Below are positions 54,413 to 64,000 of a stretch of 64,000 nt of DNA, one piece after another. The stretch's first letter is position 1; each line of letters begins with the position of its first letter. Below the pieces are notes generated by a model. That model was not told the origin of the DNA, did not search any database, and was given only the letters and a program-made list of their open reading frames with translations. The position numbers and the translations under genes were made by a program. The stretch is from Spisula solida (Eukaryota; Mollusca; Bivalvia; Venerida; Mactridae): contig OX365949.1 of the NCBI GenBank assembly GCA_947247005.1, forward strand, positions 9,558,001-9,622,000, read 5' to 3'.

Positions 54413-54638
54413 AACTTTATTGGGTCTATTATGCTTATAATATTATTGTGGCCTAGCGTCCTTAGAAATTTATTGCGTCTATTGCGTTTATAATATTATT
54501 GCGGCCTAGTTTACTTAGAAATTTATTGGGTCTATTTTTCTTATAATATTATTGTGGCCTAGTGTCCTTAGAAATTTATTGCGTCTATTGCGCTTAAAAT
54601 ATTAATGTGGCCTATTGTCCTTAGAAATTTATTGGTAC
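54413..54638. repeat. 53-bp tandem repeat, four copies
   Basis: CTTAGAAATTTATTGCGTCT, then TTATAATATTATTGTGGCCT, recurs with a 53-bp period (54461, 54514, 54567, 54620). The last unit fuses directly to the gag relic. Confidence 0.9.
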
Positions 54639-55519
54639 AGCGAGCTACCACTTTCCTAAGTTGCCTCAATTTTATGGAGAAGCCAACACAGGAGAAGCTT
54701 CTTGGACAGAATTCAAGTACGAGGTAGAATCCTTGCTGTCTGAGAAAATATTTTCTCTCGACCAGATTCTGTTGGGCATACGTAGAGCATTGAAAGGCCA
54801 AACCAAGCACAAGTTGATTCGTTTAGGTCAAGGTGTTACCGTTCACCAAGTGTTACATAAGCTCAATAGCTCATATGGTAACATTGAGTCTACGGAATCA
54901 ATTATGAAGAGGTTCTACACCTGTTGCCAGAAAGATGGAGAGAATGTAGAAGACTATGTTTCACGATTAGAGGATTTATTCGATCAAGCCATTCATCTGG
55001 ATGTTCTACGGGTTTCCGATACTGTCATTCTGAAGGAGAAGTTACATAGTGGGTTGAGGAAGGACCTCCGGCAGTTGTCGCTGTACCAATGTGGTCGGGC
55101 AGAAGATTACGACTCCTTCAAACGAGAGCTTAGAAGATTGGAGGCAGATGAGTGCGACATTCAGTTATCTAAGCCATGTAAGCCAGCAGTAGAGAAGCAT
55201 GTATCGAATGAAATGACTGAGATGAAAGTATTGTTTGAAAAGCTTACAGCCAGGATAGACGCCTTAGAAAAGGACAGAGCGGAGAGTTCATACCATTCGG
55301 TTAGCTATGGACAGAACACACATAGAGGTGGATACAGAGGTAGAGACTGTGGAGATTATAGACCTCAGATACCACTAGGTTTGGACACATTCCAACCTAC
55401 CTGCTACTATTGTAATGAAAAAAGGTCATTTGAAGAGAGATTGCTCGAAGATGACAGAAGTGGAGTGTTATCACTGCCATGAGATGGGACACATGAGACG
55501 ACAGTGCCCAAACGTTTAA
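54639..55519 (+). pseudogene. Ty3-type retrotransposon gag (PNMA-like), frame-broken
   Basis: An open frame of about 270 codons resembles the PNMA-like gag of metazoan Ty3 elements. N-terminal landmarks are LPQFYGEAN and WTEFKYEVESLL, then LGIRRALKGQ, then VLHKLNSSYG and ENVEDYVSRLEDLFDQA, the paired helical lobes of the capsid; this protein normally assembles the particle. An Arg/Gly-rich stretch precedes two CCHC zinc knuckles (Cys codons at 55402 and 55466). A six-A run at 55418-55423 appears to hold one extra base, which throws the rest of knuckle one and all of knuckle two out of frame. No LTR or primer-binding site was found; the 5' end abuts a 53-bp tandem repeat. Confidence 0.8.
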
Positions 55520-56716
55520 GTGTCCAGACGGTAGGGTCAAACCTGAGCACGGGAATATCAGACCCTAAGATTATAGGAGAAGTTAACGAGGCGACTATCA
55601 CAGTTAATGGATTCAACCAAAAGCTCTTTTGGATACAGGATCTTGTGTTTCAGTTGTTTCAGAAACATTTTACCGTACTCATCTTTCTGATAATCCTTTG
55701 GAAACTTTAAACAATTTCATAAAGATTGAATATGCTGATGGTAACACATTACCATATATAGCTACATTAATGCTGACTTAACCATTGAAGATAGTTTGCC
55801 AAAATGCAAGACCTCAGACTTGTATTTTTTGGTTACCCCTGAAACGTCCTATTCAGCTACAAATCCATTTATTTTGGGAACCAACATACTTTCTGAATTG
55901 TTAGATGGTTGTATATTGAATCATGGTACTCAGTTTCTACAAAGAGGTAGGTTGTTTACGCCATGGTACCGGGCACTTAGGTGTATGGTTTTAAGAGTAA
56001 GAACTCTAACAAAGAACAACAGCATGATTGCTATTGTCAGGAGTGCATTCGCAGGCAAGGTTATATTGAAACCGAATGAAACCAAGACCATCACCGGATT
56101 GACAGATAATGTTATGGATTATCCAGCTATAATTCAAGAAACGGACATACCCTCTCTTCCATCAGAAGTGGACATCACCCCTGTCGTAGTACAACATCAT
56201 CATGGATTACATAGTAGAGGAATAGTCATAGCTCCTAAAGCCATCCTCTGTGTACTACAACCAGTACAAGTTGCAACAGACATTGACATAGAAGAGGAAG
56301 AAACCAATGATATTATCTCAGGCCTAGATATTGATGAAGACAACATGTTAACGAGTCAACGAAGGACGGACCTCCTAGATTTACTGAAGAAACATGAAGA
56401 CTTATTTTCGACAAGTGACTCAGATATTGGACAGTGCAACTTGATCAAACATCGGATCGATTTATTGAACGACATACCTTTCAAGCAGAAACATCGTCGT
56501 ATACACACATGCATGATAGAGGAAGTTCGACAGCACATCGAACAACTGATATCTGGAGGTATTATAAGACCATCAAAGTCACCCTGGAGGTACAATGTGG
56601 TTTTAGTCCGGAAGAAGACGGGGAAGTTGAGACTCTGTGTAGACTACAGGATGCTGAACAATAGAACAGAGGAAGATCTTTTGCGTTGCCCATAATGGAC
56701 ACTGTATTACGTCAAT
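55520..56716 (+). pseudogene. Ty3-type retrotransposon pol, protease to early RT, truncated
   Basis: After the gag stop the frame changes repeatedly. An aspartic protease is marked by LLDTGSCVSVV (DTGS codons at 55632-55643). It is separated from its upstream part by a missing base in the A-run near 55618 and from its downstream flap region by another break near 55763. From 55796 one frame runs through FILGTNIL, a linker, HRIDLLNDIPFKQ, GGIIRPSKSP and RLCVDYRMLNN, the fingers/palm start of a Ty3 reverse transcriptase. Another break near 56670 is followed by FALPIMDTVL, then unrelated sequence. The YxDD catalytic motif, RNase H and integrase are absent, so the copy is dead. Confidence 0.85.
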
Positions 56717-58186
56717 GATTGGGTAACTATACAATTTAATTTGTATGACGATACCATGAAGTTGACTCGTTTATATACTGAGTCAATTGATATTACAATA
56801 TGTAAAAACTGCAAATTTCACCGTCATTTTGTTGACATTTAACTTATATTAAGGAAGGATTGAAGTTTGTATTCAATGTTTTAGAATTGTTCCAAACCAT
56901 GAATGAAGTCGGGAATTCAATGTCAAAGGCAAAAGTTTCGAACGTTTGGCAAACATCGCATACCTAAAATATGTTTACTCGATTAATATGGCATTGGTGG
57001 GCACATAGATTGTATATATTAATTGTACATTCATCGCGTCAACGATATATGTAAGTGATCACTCTCAAATGCAACGCAAAACACCTATAAAATAACAAAT
57101 ACTTACCCTACTCAAGAAGCGCAAAACGCGTGTGTCTCTGCTTTCGACAATCAGAACTGCCTTACACGCAACTGGTTGTACGGTGTGTTTTATTGTCAAA
57201 ATAAATGTACGTTTTCCTCCAGAGCTTACCAATTAGGCACATTTGTTACTATTCACCCTAAATTTTACCGTAATTTACAAGGCCTTTTGTTTGTGATATT
57301 TTATTTATTTAGTCTCACCCACTTACAAAACTCACGCGCAACATATACGTATTGAGTGCGACATGGTCACATAACATTATATTTAGTTGGCCTAACATAT
57401 TGGGAAATAATTCGCCAGTGGTGCGGTCACATGTTATATATACCGTTAGATGAATCACAGGTGGTCGCACAGAGTTTTTCAATTAAAGGATATTGATAGC
57501 CAAATTAAAGTTTATTTTTAGACATGTGTCTGTTCAACCGACTGTACATTTACCTCCTATGGGGTTACTCTTGCTCATGGAAATTAAGCAGTGAAACAGA
57601 CGGGAATCGAACCGGGACTTCTCGATCTTAAAATAAGCGCCATACCCAAGGTCACCACTCCCACCTCAAAAACATGCCAACAAAACATTTTTGCTGTTCC
57701 TCTAGGGGGTACTTGTAGAAATGTCTGACTGTATACAGAAATCGCACAAAATATAAATTCCCGTGGCAACTGTCACATTTACGTATCTTCACAGTGAAAT
57801 TAAAATATACATTAATATAAATGCAATACAACCATATGTTTAATGGTTAGTTACACATGCGCAATTAAATTAACGATATCATTTTACCTGTACGTAAATT
57901 TTGTTGGCTTCATGCTCTTCCAAAATGTCAAAATCTTATCTGAATCGAAATCTATGACATGTATGATGCACATTGTAGTCAACATTTGTGTAAGTCAGTT
58001 ACAGACCTCGTATTTTGGTGTACCTGAATATATATCAATCTGCGCACGTGAAATACGTGAACACTCGGAACGGTTTTCACGTGCGCAGATTGTTCATATT
58101 CAGGAATACCCCATACACGGTCAGTAACCATTACGTATAACTCCAAGTCTAGTTGTGCATATATGCTAGACTAGACATATTACTGA
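56717..58186. other. No recognisable feature apart from a tRNA-like fragment
   Basis: No credible coding sequence. A palindrome of about 16 bp, CAATCTGCGCACGTGAAA ... TTTTCACGTGCGCAGATTG, lies at 58038-58093. Confidence 0.4.
57597..57661 (-). repeat. tRNA-derived sequence
   Basis: On the minus strand GGGAGTGGTGACCTTGGGTA resembles an A-box region, AAGATCGAGAAGTCCC an anticodon/variable part, and CCCGGTTCGATTCCCG a T-arm with a good B-box. The anticodon stem is not intact, so a SINE head or pseudogene is likely. Confidence 0.5.
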
Positions 58187-59030
58187 GTACATCTAGAAAC
58201 GCAACACTGTGTCTACTGTCAATATTTTTCAACCTGATGATAGAAAATCAAACTACATTTACTTGATGCTGTTGTATTGCATTTTCAATACAGCTGTAAC
58301 ATTTTATCACATAAAACTACAGTTAGATGCAGAGCAGTGTTTTGGTGTATAGTGCGGCCGAAAATAACGGAACAAAAAAAAGATAAAATCGCTATTTTTT
58401 CGGAATCGTTGTTTTAGGTGAATAGGTAATATATCGATCAAATATTGATTAATTACTTATTCATGATGTCAAACAAGTTGTTGAACACTGTCAGCAGCAG
58501 TTGTGAGCCTGGTCTGGAGCTGGTTCAAGCTGTCTTACTCGTCCTGTGGGAGACTTGTTACGCAAGTATGACATGAACTTGGGCGGTCGCAAATTGTGCC
58601 AGTGTGTTGGTAGCGTGTCTCTAGACGAGAAATTTTCGGTGCATGACAATTTAACCGTCATGCAAACTTCTGTTTGACATCTCTGCCATAAGCATCCAGA
58701 TGGCCTGATTTCGCTCATATTCGGACAATCATGGCATTTTTATTCAGGAACATATGCCATTTCTTTTGTGATTTTCTTTTAATTAGCACACTTTACAAAA
58801 AGTGCAAATGCAATTCATACCAAAATTGTTCATGCGTAAACGGTGCACATGGAAATCATGCTTTTTGTGATTATATCGGCGCACGGAATTTACGTAATAC
58901 GATCGATTAAATTTGGATGATGGCCAAGTTTCTACATAAGTATACACCACTACTACACAAAATTCAAATATACATGTACAATGCAAGTTAGAAAAAATCG
59001 GAGATAAAAACGTTGCGTTTCTAGATGTAC
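58187..59030. mobile_element. TIR element with GTACATCTAGAAACGCAAC ends
   Basis: The left GTACATCTAGAAACGCAAC (58187-58205) is perfectly mirrored at 59012-59030. The interior holds a decayed Tc1-like transposase N-terminus on the minus strand. It sits 193 bp from a second element sharing the inner terminal motif. Confidence 0.8.
58455..58718 (-). pseudogene. Tc1-like transposase N-terminal relic
   Basis: In shifting minus-strand frames there is LAQF-like text, then SPTGRVRQL, then RLTTAADSVQQLV. That order matches the second helix-turn-helix of Tc1-like transposases (TGRVRDxPRSGRPRxTTAAxD). Stops and frame changes are frequent. Confidence 0.45.
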
Positions 59031-59222
59031 TAAGTATATATACATATCATTATAATTTGGACGTCTCATACTACGTCACTGTGTCCAGCAGTATCTGGGG
59101 GTATTCATCACATTCAGTGATATTTCTTGTTTTATTTGCAATTTTACTTATATTTGTTTCAGTAATTGTTTCATTATTATGATGCCAGATCATTATTTTT
59201 CTTTTCATCTTTCAATTTCTTT

Positions 59223-60468
59223 TACACTTAACCGATTTAAAAACGCAACAGTGGGTTCTTGATAAATTTAAGTCAGTTAAAGTGCTTCAATTCTCTTGAA
59301 TTTTTACATGTAATGAAATCAATACATGAAGTCATAGAAGTGCTAATTTCATTGTAATCCAGGTTTAGATGGTCACAACACCAAACCACGAAATGTATTG
59401 ATCGACAATGTCAAGTTCGCAAAATTAATATTGTATTTATAAGCTGCAACCTGATATTAAAATCAGGCGTATTTGCCTCATTGGCGGGAAAATAAAGTGT
59501 TGTAGGATGTTGTTCCACACATCTATGAGGAAAACACGTATCAATCCAAACGTTCAGAGGTTTCTGCTTGATGATGCACTTCTTGACGGCCATTTGTGTC
59601 TGCCTTCAAATTTCGTTTCACGAGTAAAAATGCAATGTCCTCCACAGCCTCAGCATGAGCTGTCAGCAAGTTTTTGCCCATCTAGCATAGGCTGCATTGT
59701 GTCCAATGGTTACGAATGTACATTTCCTATGTCTATGGCATCTCAAACCCGTAACCGGAAGTGGATAATGGAATTATGTCAATATAAATAAGAGGACAGA
59801 CAAAATGAAGCGATTTTCAACATGGGTCATAATAAACATTATTCAAAATGTTACGGAATGTATATTTTAGCAAAATTATTCAATCGTACGCATTATTGCC
59901 TTCAAATTGTAGGTATAACAGAAAATATGTTTGACCGGAAGTGGCGTCTTTAAAAAAACATTCGTTTGGTGCCATCATGTTTACGCGCTTGTATCGTCGG
60001 CATACCTGACGCAGACAATCGTAGGTGTAAACTGCCTCTTGAAAACACTATGCAAGTCTAAATATCGTCGACAAACGACAGTTAATCTTCTTTGTCATGA
60101 TAAAACGTCACATAACTGCTTAAAGCAAGTCAATGGCGCCAGGATGTTATGTATCCTAAAAGCGTGACACCGTACACAACGCACTTCAAAATGTAATTTT
60201 ATGTTTTTTTGTTGAGGTATCGTTTGTCTATAAATTGTCGGTCAAATCGTCACGCCCAGACGTTTTGCACACGCGTTACGTGTAAATAATGAAAATGACG
60301 CCACTATGACGTAATGAGCTAAATTGAAATATTTTTTCGTAGAACATCGTACCAGGCATAAGAATAGCATCCCATTCATTGGTTTATACTCCAATAAAAT
60401 TTAAATAATAATTAATACAAAATATACCGATCCCCAAAATAGTTGCGTTTCTAAATCGGTTAAGTGTA
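59223..60468. mobile_element. TIR element with TTAACCGATTTAAAAACGCAAC-type ends
   Basis: TACACTTAACCGATTTA, then AAAACGCAAC (left), is mirrored at 60442-60468 with one mismatch. It shares only the inner AAACGCAAC motif with its neighbour at 58187-59030. The interior minus strand has an open stretch (about 59550-59690, reading TAHAEAVEDIAFLLVKRN) that I do not recognise. Confidence 0.75.
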
Positions 60469-60578
60469 TATATCCGTTTATCTGTATACATCTTGGCAAG
60501 TGTACAACGAATTACCCCCCAATTAAAATCATCTATGTGTAACCGGGTGTGGGTTGTAGAGAAAACCAACTCAAGTCT

Positions 60579-60809
60579 TCATATATACAAGTCGTTACAT
60601 ATGGAAATATGTCTACGAGACTGCCCTTGGTGGGCTGTACCATCCTCTGTGACGATATTCTGTGCAGTAGACCTGCTCACTCCTGTCAGTGCTGCAACCC
60701 TCTTACCCACCCTGGCAAGCGAGATCTTCAACCCAGATGCATTCTCCTCCATACAAAACTGGTGGACGTTCCTGATTATGTCTCTCGCGTCATCGCTATA
60801 CCTGTGCAC
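60579..60809 (-). pseudogene. HTH fragment of a DDE transposase
   Basis: The minus-strand peptide contains DDARDIIRNVHQFCMEEN, then RVGKRVAALTGVSRSTAQNI. It resembles the N-terminal helix-turn-helix found in invertebrate Tc1/IS630-type DDE proteins (IxxVxxxMxxE, VxxRxAxATGVSRxTVxxI). No catalytic domain follows; the sequence downstream on that strand is unrelated. Confidence 0.45.
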
Positions 60810-60906
60810 CAGTTATAGACATATTTCTGTGTTTTGTACACAGTAAAACGTCTTTATATACATCTCTGTGTAAATAAACATGCACGACAAATCCGTGCTG
60901 AGCGAA

Positions 60907-60990
60907 TTAAAAAAACATGTTAGAATGGGATTCGAACCCATTCTGAATTCACAAATTTATGGTACAAGCTACTAGCTTAATCAACTGGAC
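60907..60990 (-). repeat. tRNA-derived sequence
   Basis: On the minus strand, TAGTCCAGTTGATTAAGC resembles a D-arm and ATGGGTTCGAATCCCAT a perfect T-arm. The acceptor arms do not pair, so it is a tRNA pseudogene or SINE head. Confidence 0.45.
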
Positions 60991-61420
60991 TATGCGCACT
61001 ATACAAGGATACCATTTTAAATAATATGCTTTATGGTTAAATGCACCCCTATAACCTGGATTACTCAAATATTAAAGTATCTATACCAGTTTGCATGAAT
61101 AATTTCTGTACTTAAATCATTAATTTATTTAGTGGGCAGCCACAGTAAAATACAGGTTCATAGTTCGAACATTATCGCTTGGAATTATTTGACGCCTGTC
61201 TGATGATGTCCTTAATCGGACTTTTGGTCTCCACAGTGCTGGCGTCAATCAAACTGACGTCGCACGACGGTTTAACTACTGATGTCACACGACGGTTTAA
61301 CTGCAGTCTAAACACAATACCCGTTTACTGCAACGTTACAATGCAACGGGTAGTGTAAAAGACGGACCAAAATACGATAAACTGCATGTTACTACGCGAA
61401 GACAGGATGTCTATATCAGT
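60991..61420. other. No gene; short local duplication
   Basis: GACGTCGCACGACGGTTTAA and GATGTCACACGACGGTTTAA occur side by side near 61257-61303. Otherwise nothing recognised. Confidence 0.4.
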
Positions 61421-61676
61421 GGCCCCGATCTCCCGAATCATCTCAAGTAGAAATCTCAGCTCAAATTGAGATAGATTTTGCGCGAACCGGAGTCTTACTT
61501 TGAGATGGAGTAGAAGTTTGTGATCATGACCTTTTACTGTAATAAACTCAAAATAAAATGTCTGTTTTCTGATGCCAATTTTGATTCTAACCTATCATGG
61601 AAATTACTTCAAAGAATTATGACAAAATTTGAGATGAGATTTTTCTCAAAGTGAGACGCTTCGGGAGATCGGGGCC
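61421..61676. mobile_element. MITE with GGCCCCGATCTCCCGAA ends
   Basis: GGCCCCGATCTCCCGAA on the left mirrors TTCGGGAGATCGGGGCC on the right, 17 bp perfect. Imperfect pairing continues inward (TCTCAAG, TCAAATTGAG). 256 bp, non-coding; family not assigned. Confidence 0.85.
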
Positions 61677-62439
61677 TAGGCTGCACACTTGAGGAATCGC
61701 CCTCCGGTTGGGACCGAATCAGCTAGGCTCAAAATTGTGGGAACCATGTTGTTTAAGGCCAACATTTTAAAGACATCACTCATGTACTAAACATCGAAAC
61801 GTCATTAGTAGTTGATGAACACACAACAGGAATGTTGTAAGTATATAATAGAAAACGAGTGGGGCCGTCTATATCTTATAGACGGACACACGAGTCTTTC
61901 TATCTGACTTAGACCATGTTGTGTGCTATACATAGCACAACTAAAAGCACAACGTTTTAAAAAATCAAATACAAAGTAAACGTGTGTATTCTATATTTTG
62001 GTATAAAAATTAGATACTCGCTCGGCGAGCAGCTAAGAATGAGTATATTGTGACAAATTTAAATGCAGACCAGTGGTAGAACGTCCGCGTCGAGTGCCTA
62101 GGGTCGATTGTGGATAAATTATGACCAACGATATTCAAGTCTATACATAGCATAAAAAATGGAATGCTGTTTACGCCTCTCTCGAAAAATAGATTGTGAG
62201 ATGTACCAACTGCTACATGTATTTCTGTCGGACTGCACGAAATGTCAGTGAACACTCACGATCTGGATAGCCGAATAGGACAGGATCAGCAAATGTTCCA
62301 CCTTTTAAGTGCCAAAATTGGTTTAAAATAAAACAATTTCGATTACCATCTCAAATCCGTGCTCAATGCACCAGTCCATCATTACCGAAGATGACAAAAA
62401 TATAACTCTTAGGAATTAACTTAAAACAAGATAATATTA
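61677..62439. other. No gene; one tRNA-like fragment
   Basis: Includes a degenerate tRNA-like stretch at 62083-62135; nothing else recognised. Confidence 0.4.
62083..62135 (+). repeat. tRNA-derived fragment, degenerate
   Basis: GACCAGTGGTAGAACGTCCG resembles a D-arm/A-box, CGTCGAGTGCC an anticodon arm and AGGGTCGATTGTGG a decayed B-box. Confidence 0.35.
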
Positions 62440-62530
62440 AGTCAGACAGGGAAGGCAACACTCAGCTTAACCAGTCCAGCACAGAAAACATAAATAAGAA
62501 ACATACAAGGCACAATGCCTGGAACTAAAC
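62440..62530. repeat. Dispersed repeat (GAAGGCAACACTCAGCTT family)
   Basis: GACAGGGAAGGCAACACTCA, then CAGTCCAGCACAGAAAACAT, is shared with 32262-32340 and partly with 22905-22960 and about 29600. Confidence 0.5.
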
Positions 62531-62721
62531 AAGTTATGATCATCCCATGTCCAATCTGTCTAAAATCTAAATAAACCAGTTTTAGCAATCAAAATGCTGA
62601 ATGCACAAGCTGAATGACATAGTTCCAACAGTAAAATGGTTCCTTTATTTTCGTTTCTATCTAAATCAAGTAAAAGAAAGCGTCATATTTATAAGTATAC
62701 AAGACTGCGTTCAATAAACGC

Positions 62722-63342
62722 TTATGCCCCCATGGAAGCCTTGCCCATAAAAAGCTAAGTCAATCGGGGGCCATAATTATGTAATAATGTTGGATAGTGT
62801 TACATGGCTTTGATAATGTAAGGGGCTTATGATGGTAAACAAGTTTGCCAAGTTTTAAAGCAATGCCATGATGGACATGATGTAAAACGAAACTGTAAGT
62901 TTGGGTTAACCAAGAATTAGATGCTTAATAAGTCTACAAAATTAGGTCAAGGTCAAAATGAGGTTAGGTGATATAGGCGTGTGGAGAATGTTCAAATACA
63001 CCAACCATGCGAGTATGAAAGCTTTGTAGCAAGCCATATTAATGCTAGAAGAAACGGTCAATTTGGGTTAACCAAGAATTTGGCCCTTCAATAAGCCTAA
63101 GTCCAAAATTAGGTCAAGGTGATGGTGGAAATGGCGTCAAATGATACAGGTGTGTGGAGAGTGTTCATATACAACATCCATCCAAGTATGGAAGCTTTGT
63201 AGCAAGCCATAATAATGTTAGAAGAAACTGTCAATTTAGGTTAACCAGGACGGACGGACGAACGAACGGGCGGACGGACGGACGGACGAACGGACAGGTG
63301 AATCACTATATGGCTCCCCATCTATCGATAGGGGGGCATAAA
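62722..63342. repeat. Mollusc repeat with TTATGCCCCC ends
   Basis: TTATGCCCCCATGG on the left mirrors GGGGGGCATAAA on the right. Inside are tandem-like segments (GGTTAACCAAGAATT, GTAGCAAGCCATA, AAATTAGGTCAAGGT) and a CGGACGGACGAACG run at 63249-63297. Confidence 0.75.
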
Positions 63343-63560
63343 AAGCGACCTACTTATAAACACGGATGCATTCATTGAATTGAATAATATTACACCAGTC
63401 ACTGACTGAATATCGAAAGTAACTTATACAGTTGTATTATTTTAGACTGTATACAACACATTCTTTTTTGATGATTAACATGTTTGTAATTTTCAGAATG
63501 GATGGGAAATACTAATATAGCTAATTATTGCTGTTAATTTTCCTTCCACCCGTCCACCCC

Positions 63561-63594
63561 TCAGGTAACTGTATCATTGATAAAGAGTATAAAA
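63561..63594 (+). repeat. Copy of the gene's 3'-end hairpin arm
   Basis: TCAGGTAACTGTATCATTGA then TAAAGAGTATA is nearly identical to 47491-47520, but no coding exon precedes it and the second arm is missing. Confidence 0.6.
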
Positions 63595-64000
63595 TTTATG
63601 TTATCTTAGAAAGGTGCACATGCTTTTGTACTAATGTGATCACATGTTCATGGTATTAACAACAAGAATTGGCTTTCGATATCTTCACAAAGTAATTACA
63701 TTCATAGACAACATCGTTAGAACTCCATCCATGCAACATCGCATCGAAATGGATCAACTAGTTAAAAAGTTATACCATGAAATGTATATCACGGTGTCCA
63801 GTCAATCACTGAGGTGCATTCAACAGAAACGACAATGCTATTCTAAATAAGATAAACAAGAAAAAAGAAAGTGATTTCACGCACTATGGGCTAATTTTCT
63901 TATTTAGGGACGGATTTTTAAAATATTGATATCAAATAAAAGACGAAGCTCTCTAGTTTCTGATTATGTAATAATATTTAAAATAACACCAGTATTAATG
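63595..64000. other. No recognisable feature
   Basis: AT-rich, one short open frame (63644-63850) with no domain. Confidence 0.4.

Noticed and set aside
59507..59791. Plus-strand frame in the TIR element as a Tc1 transposase part
   Set aside because: A faint resemblance (NPNVQRFLL) to the transposase HTH could not be extended with confidence, and the minus strand is equally open.
60907..60990. Functional tRNA on the minus strand
   Set aside because: Perfect T-arm, but no matching acceptor stem or clean D-stem.
63561..63594. 3' end of a second copy of the seven-exon gene
   Set aside because: Only the hairpin arm matches; no coding exon or splice site precedes it.

Overview
The window looks like eukaryotic, AT-rich, intron- and repeat-dominated genomic DNA from a mollusc, most likely a bivalve. 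That call rests on the repeat families recognised (satellites of about 131-182 bp carrying GGTCAAGGTCAC and similar boxes, elements with CGGACGGA runs and GTCCCCTACCGGTTT ends, many TIR elements and tRNA-derived fragments) and on a gastric/lysosomal-type acid lipase remnant. Species cannot be fixed from sequence alone.

Only one convincing intact gene is present: a seven-exon plus-strand gene from 28146 to 47443. Exon phases match at every junction and give 288 codons plus a stop. The predicted protein has an N-terminal signal peptide, 14 cysteines, three N-glycosylation sequons and a C-terminal hydrophobic tail of GPI-anchor type. A TATA-like box lies about 90 bp upstream and an AATAAA 66 bp downstream. 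I do not recognise the family. Its introns are loaded with inverted-repeat transposons.

Layout. 1-2.9 kb: mostly featureless, with one pogo-type MITE. 2.9-9.3 kb: an inverted fragment of the acid-lipase 3' end followed by nested satellite arrays, plus a DUF3504/Crypton-like recombinase relic. 9.6-12.8 kb: a dead Tc1/mariner transposase, then an inverted duplication of about 300 bp, one arm of which is split by a Harbinger-like MITE while the other arm preserves the empty site. 13.2-15.1 kb: a 28-bp minisatellite, then the last two exons of an acid lipase with a reading-frame break. 17.3-20.2 kb: two inverted tandem or foldback structures. 23.4-28.0 kb: mariner-type MITE, palindrome and foldback, then the intact gene to 47.4 kb. 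48.9-49.4 kb: a perfectly regular 32-bp minisatellite. 51-56.7 kb: LINE endonuclease and ORF1 relics in opposite orientation, a Tc1 C-terminal relic, and a Ty3-type gag-pol relic with a PNMA-like gag. 58-64 kb: two side-by-side TIR elements, an HTH transposase fragment, tRNA-derived pieces, a MITE and a mollusc-type repeat.

I see no operon, CRISPR array, rRNA or convincing functional tRNA. The most rewarding items are the seven-exon gene and three features of its architecture: inverted MITE copies flanking exon 2, a minisatellite apparently born from a MITE end, and a poly(A) signal inside a hairpin element. Next are the 3.2-kb element with arms of about 550 bp and the nested insertion with a preserved empty site.
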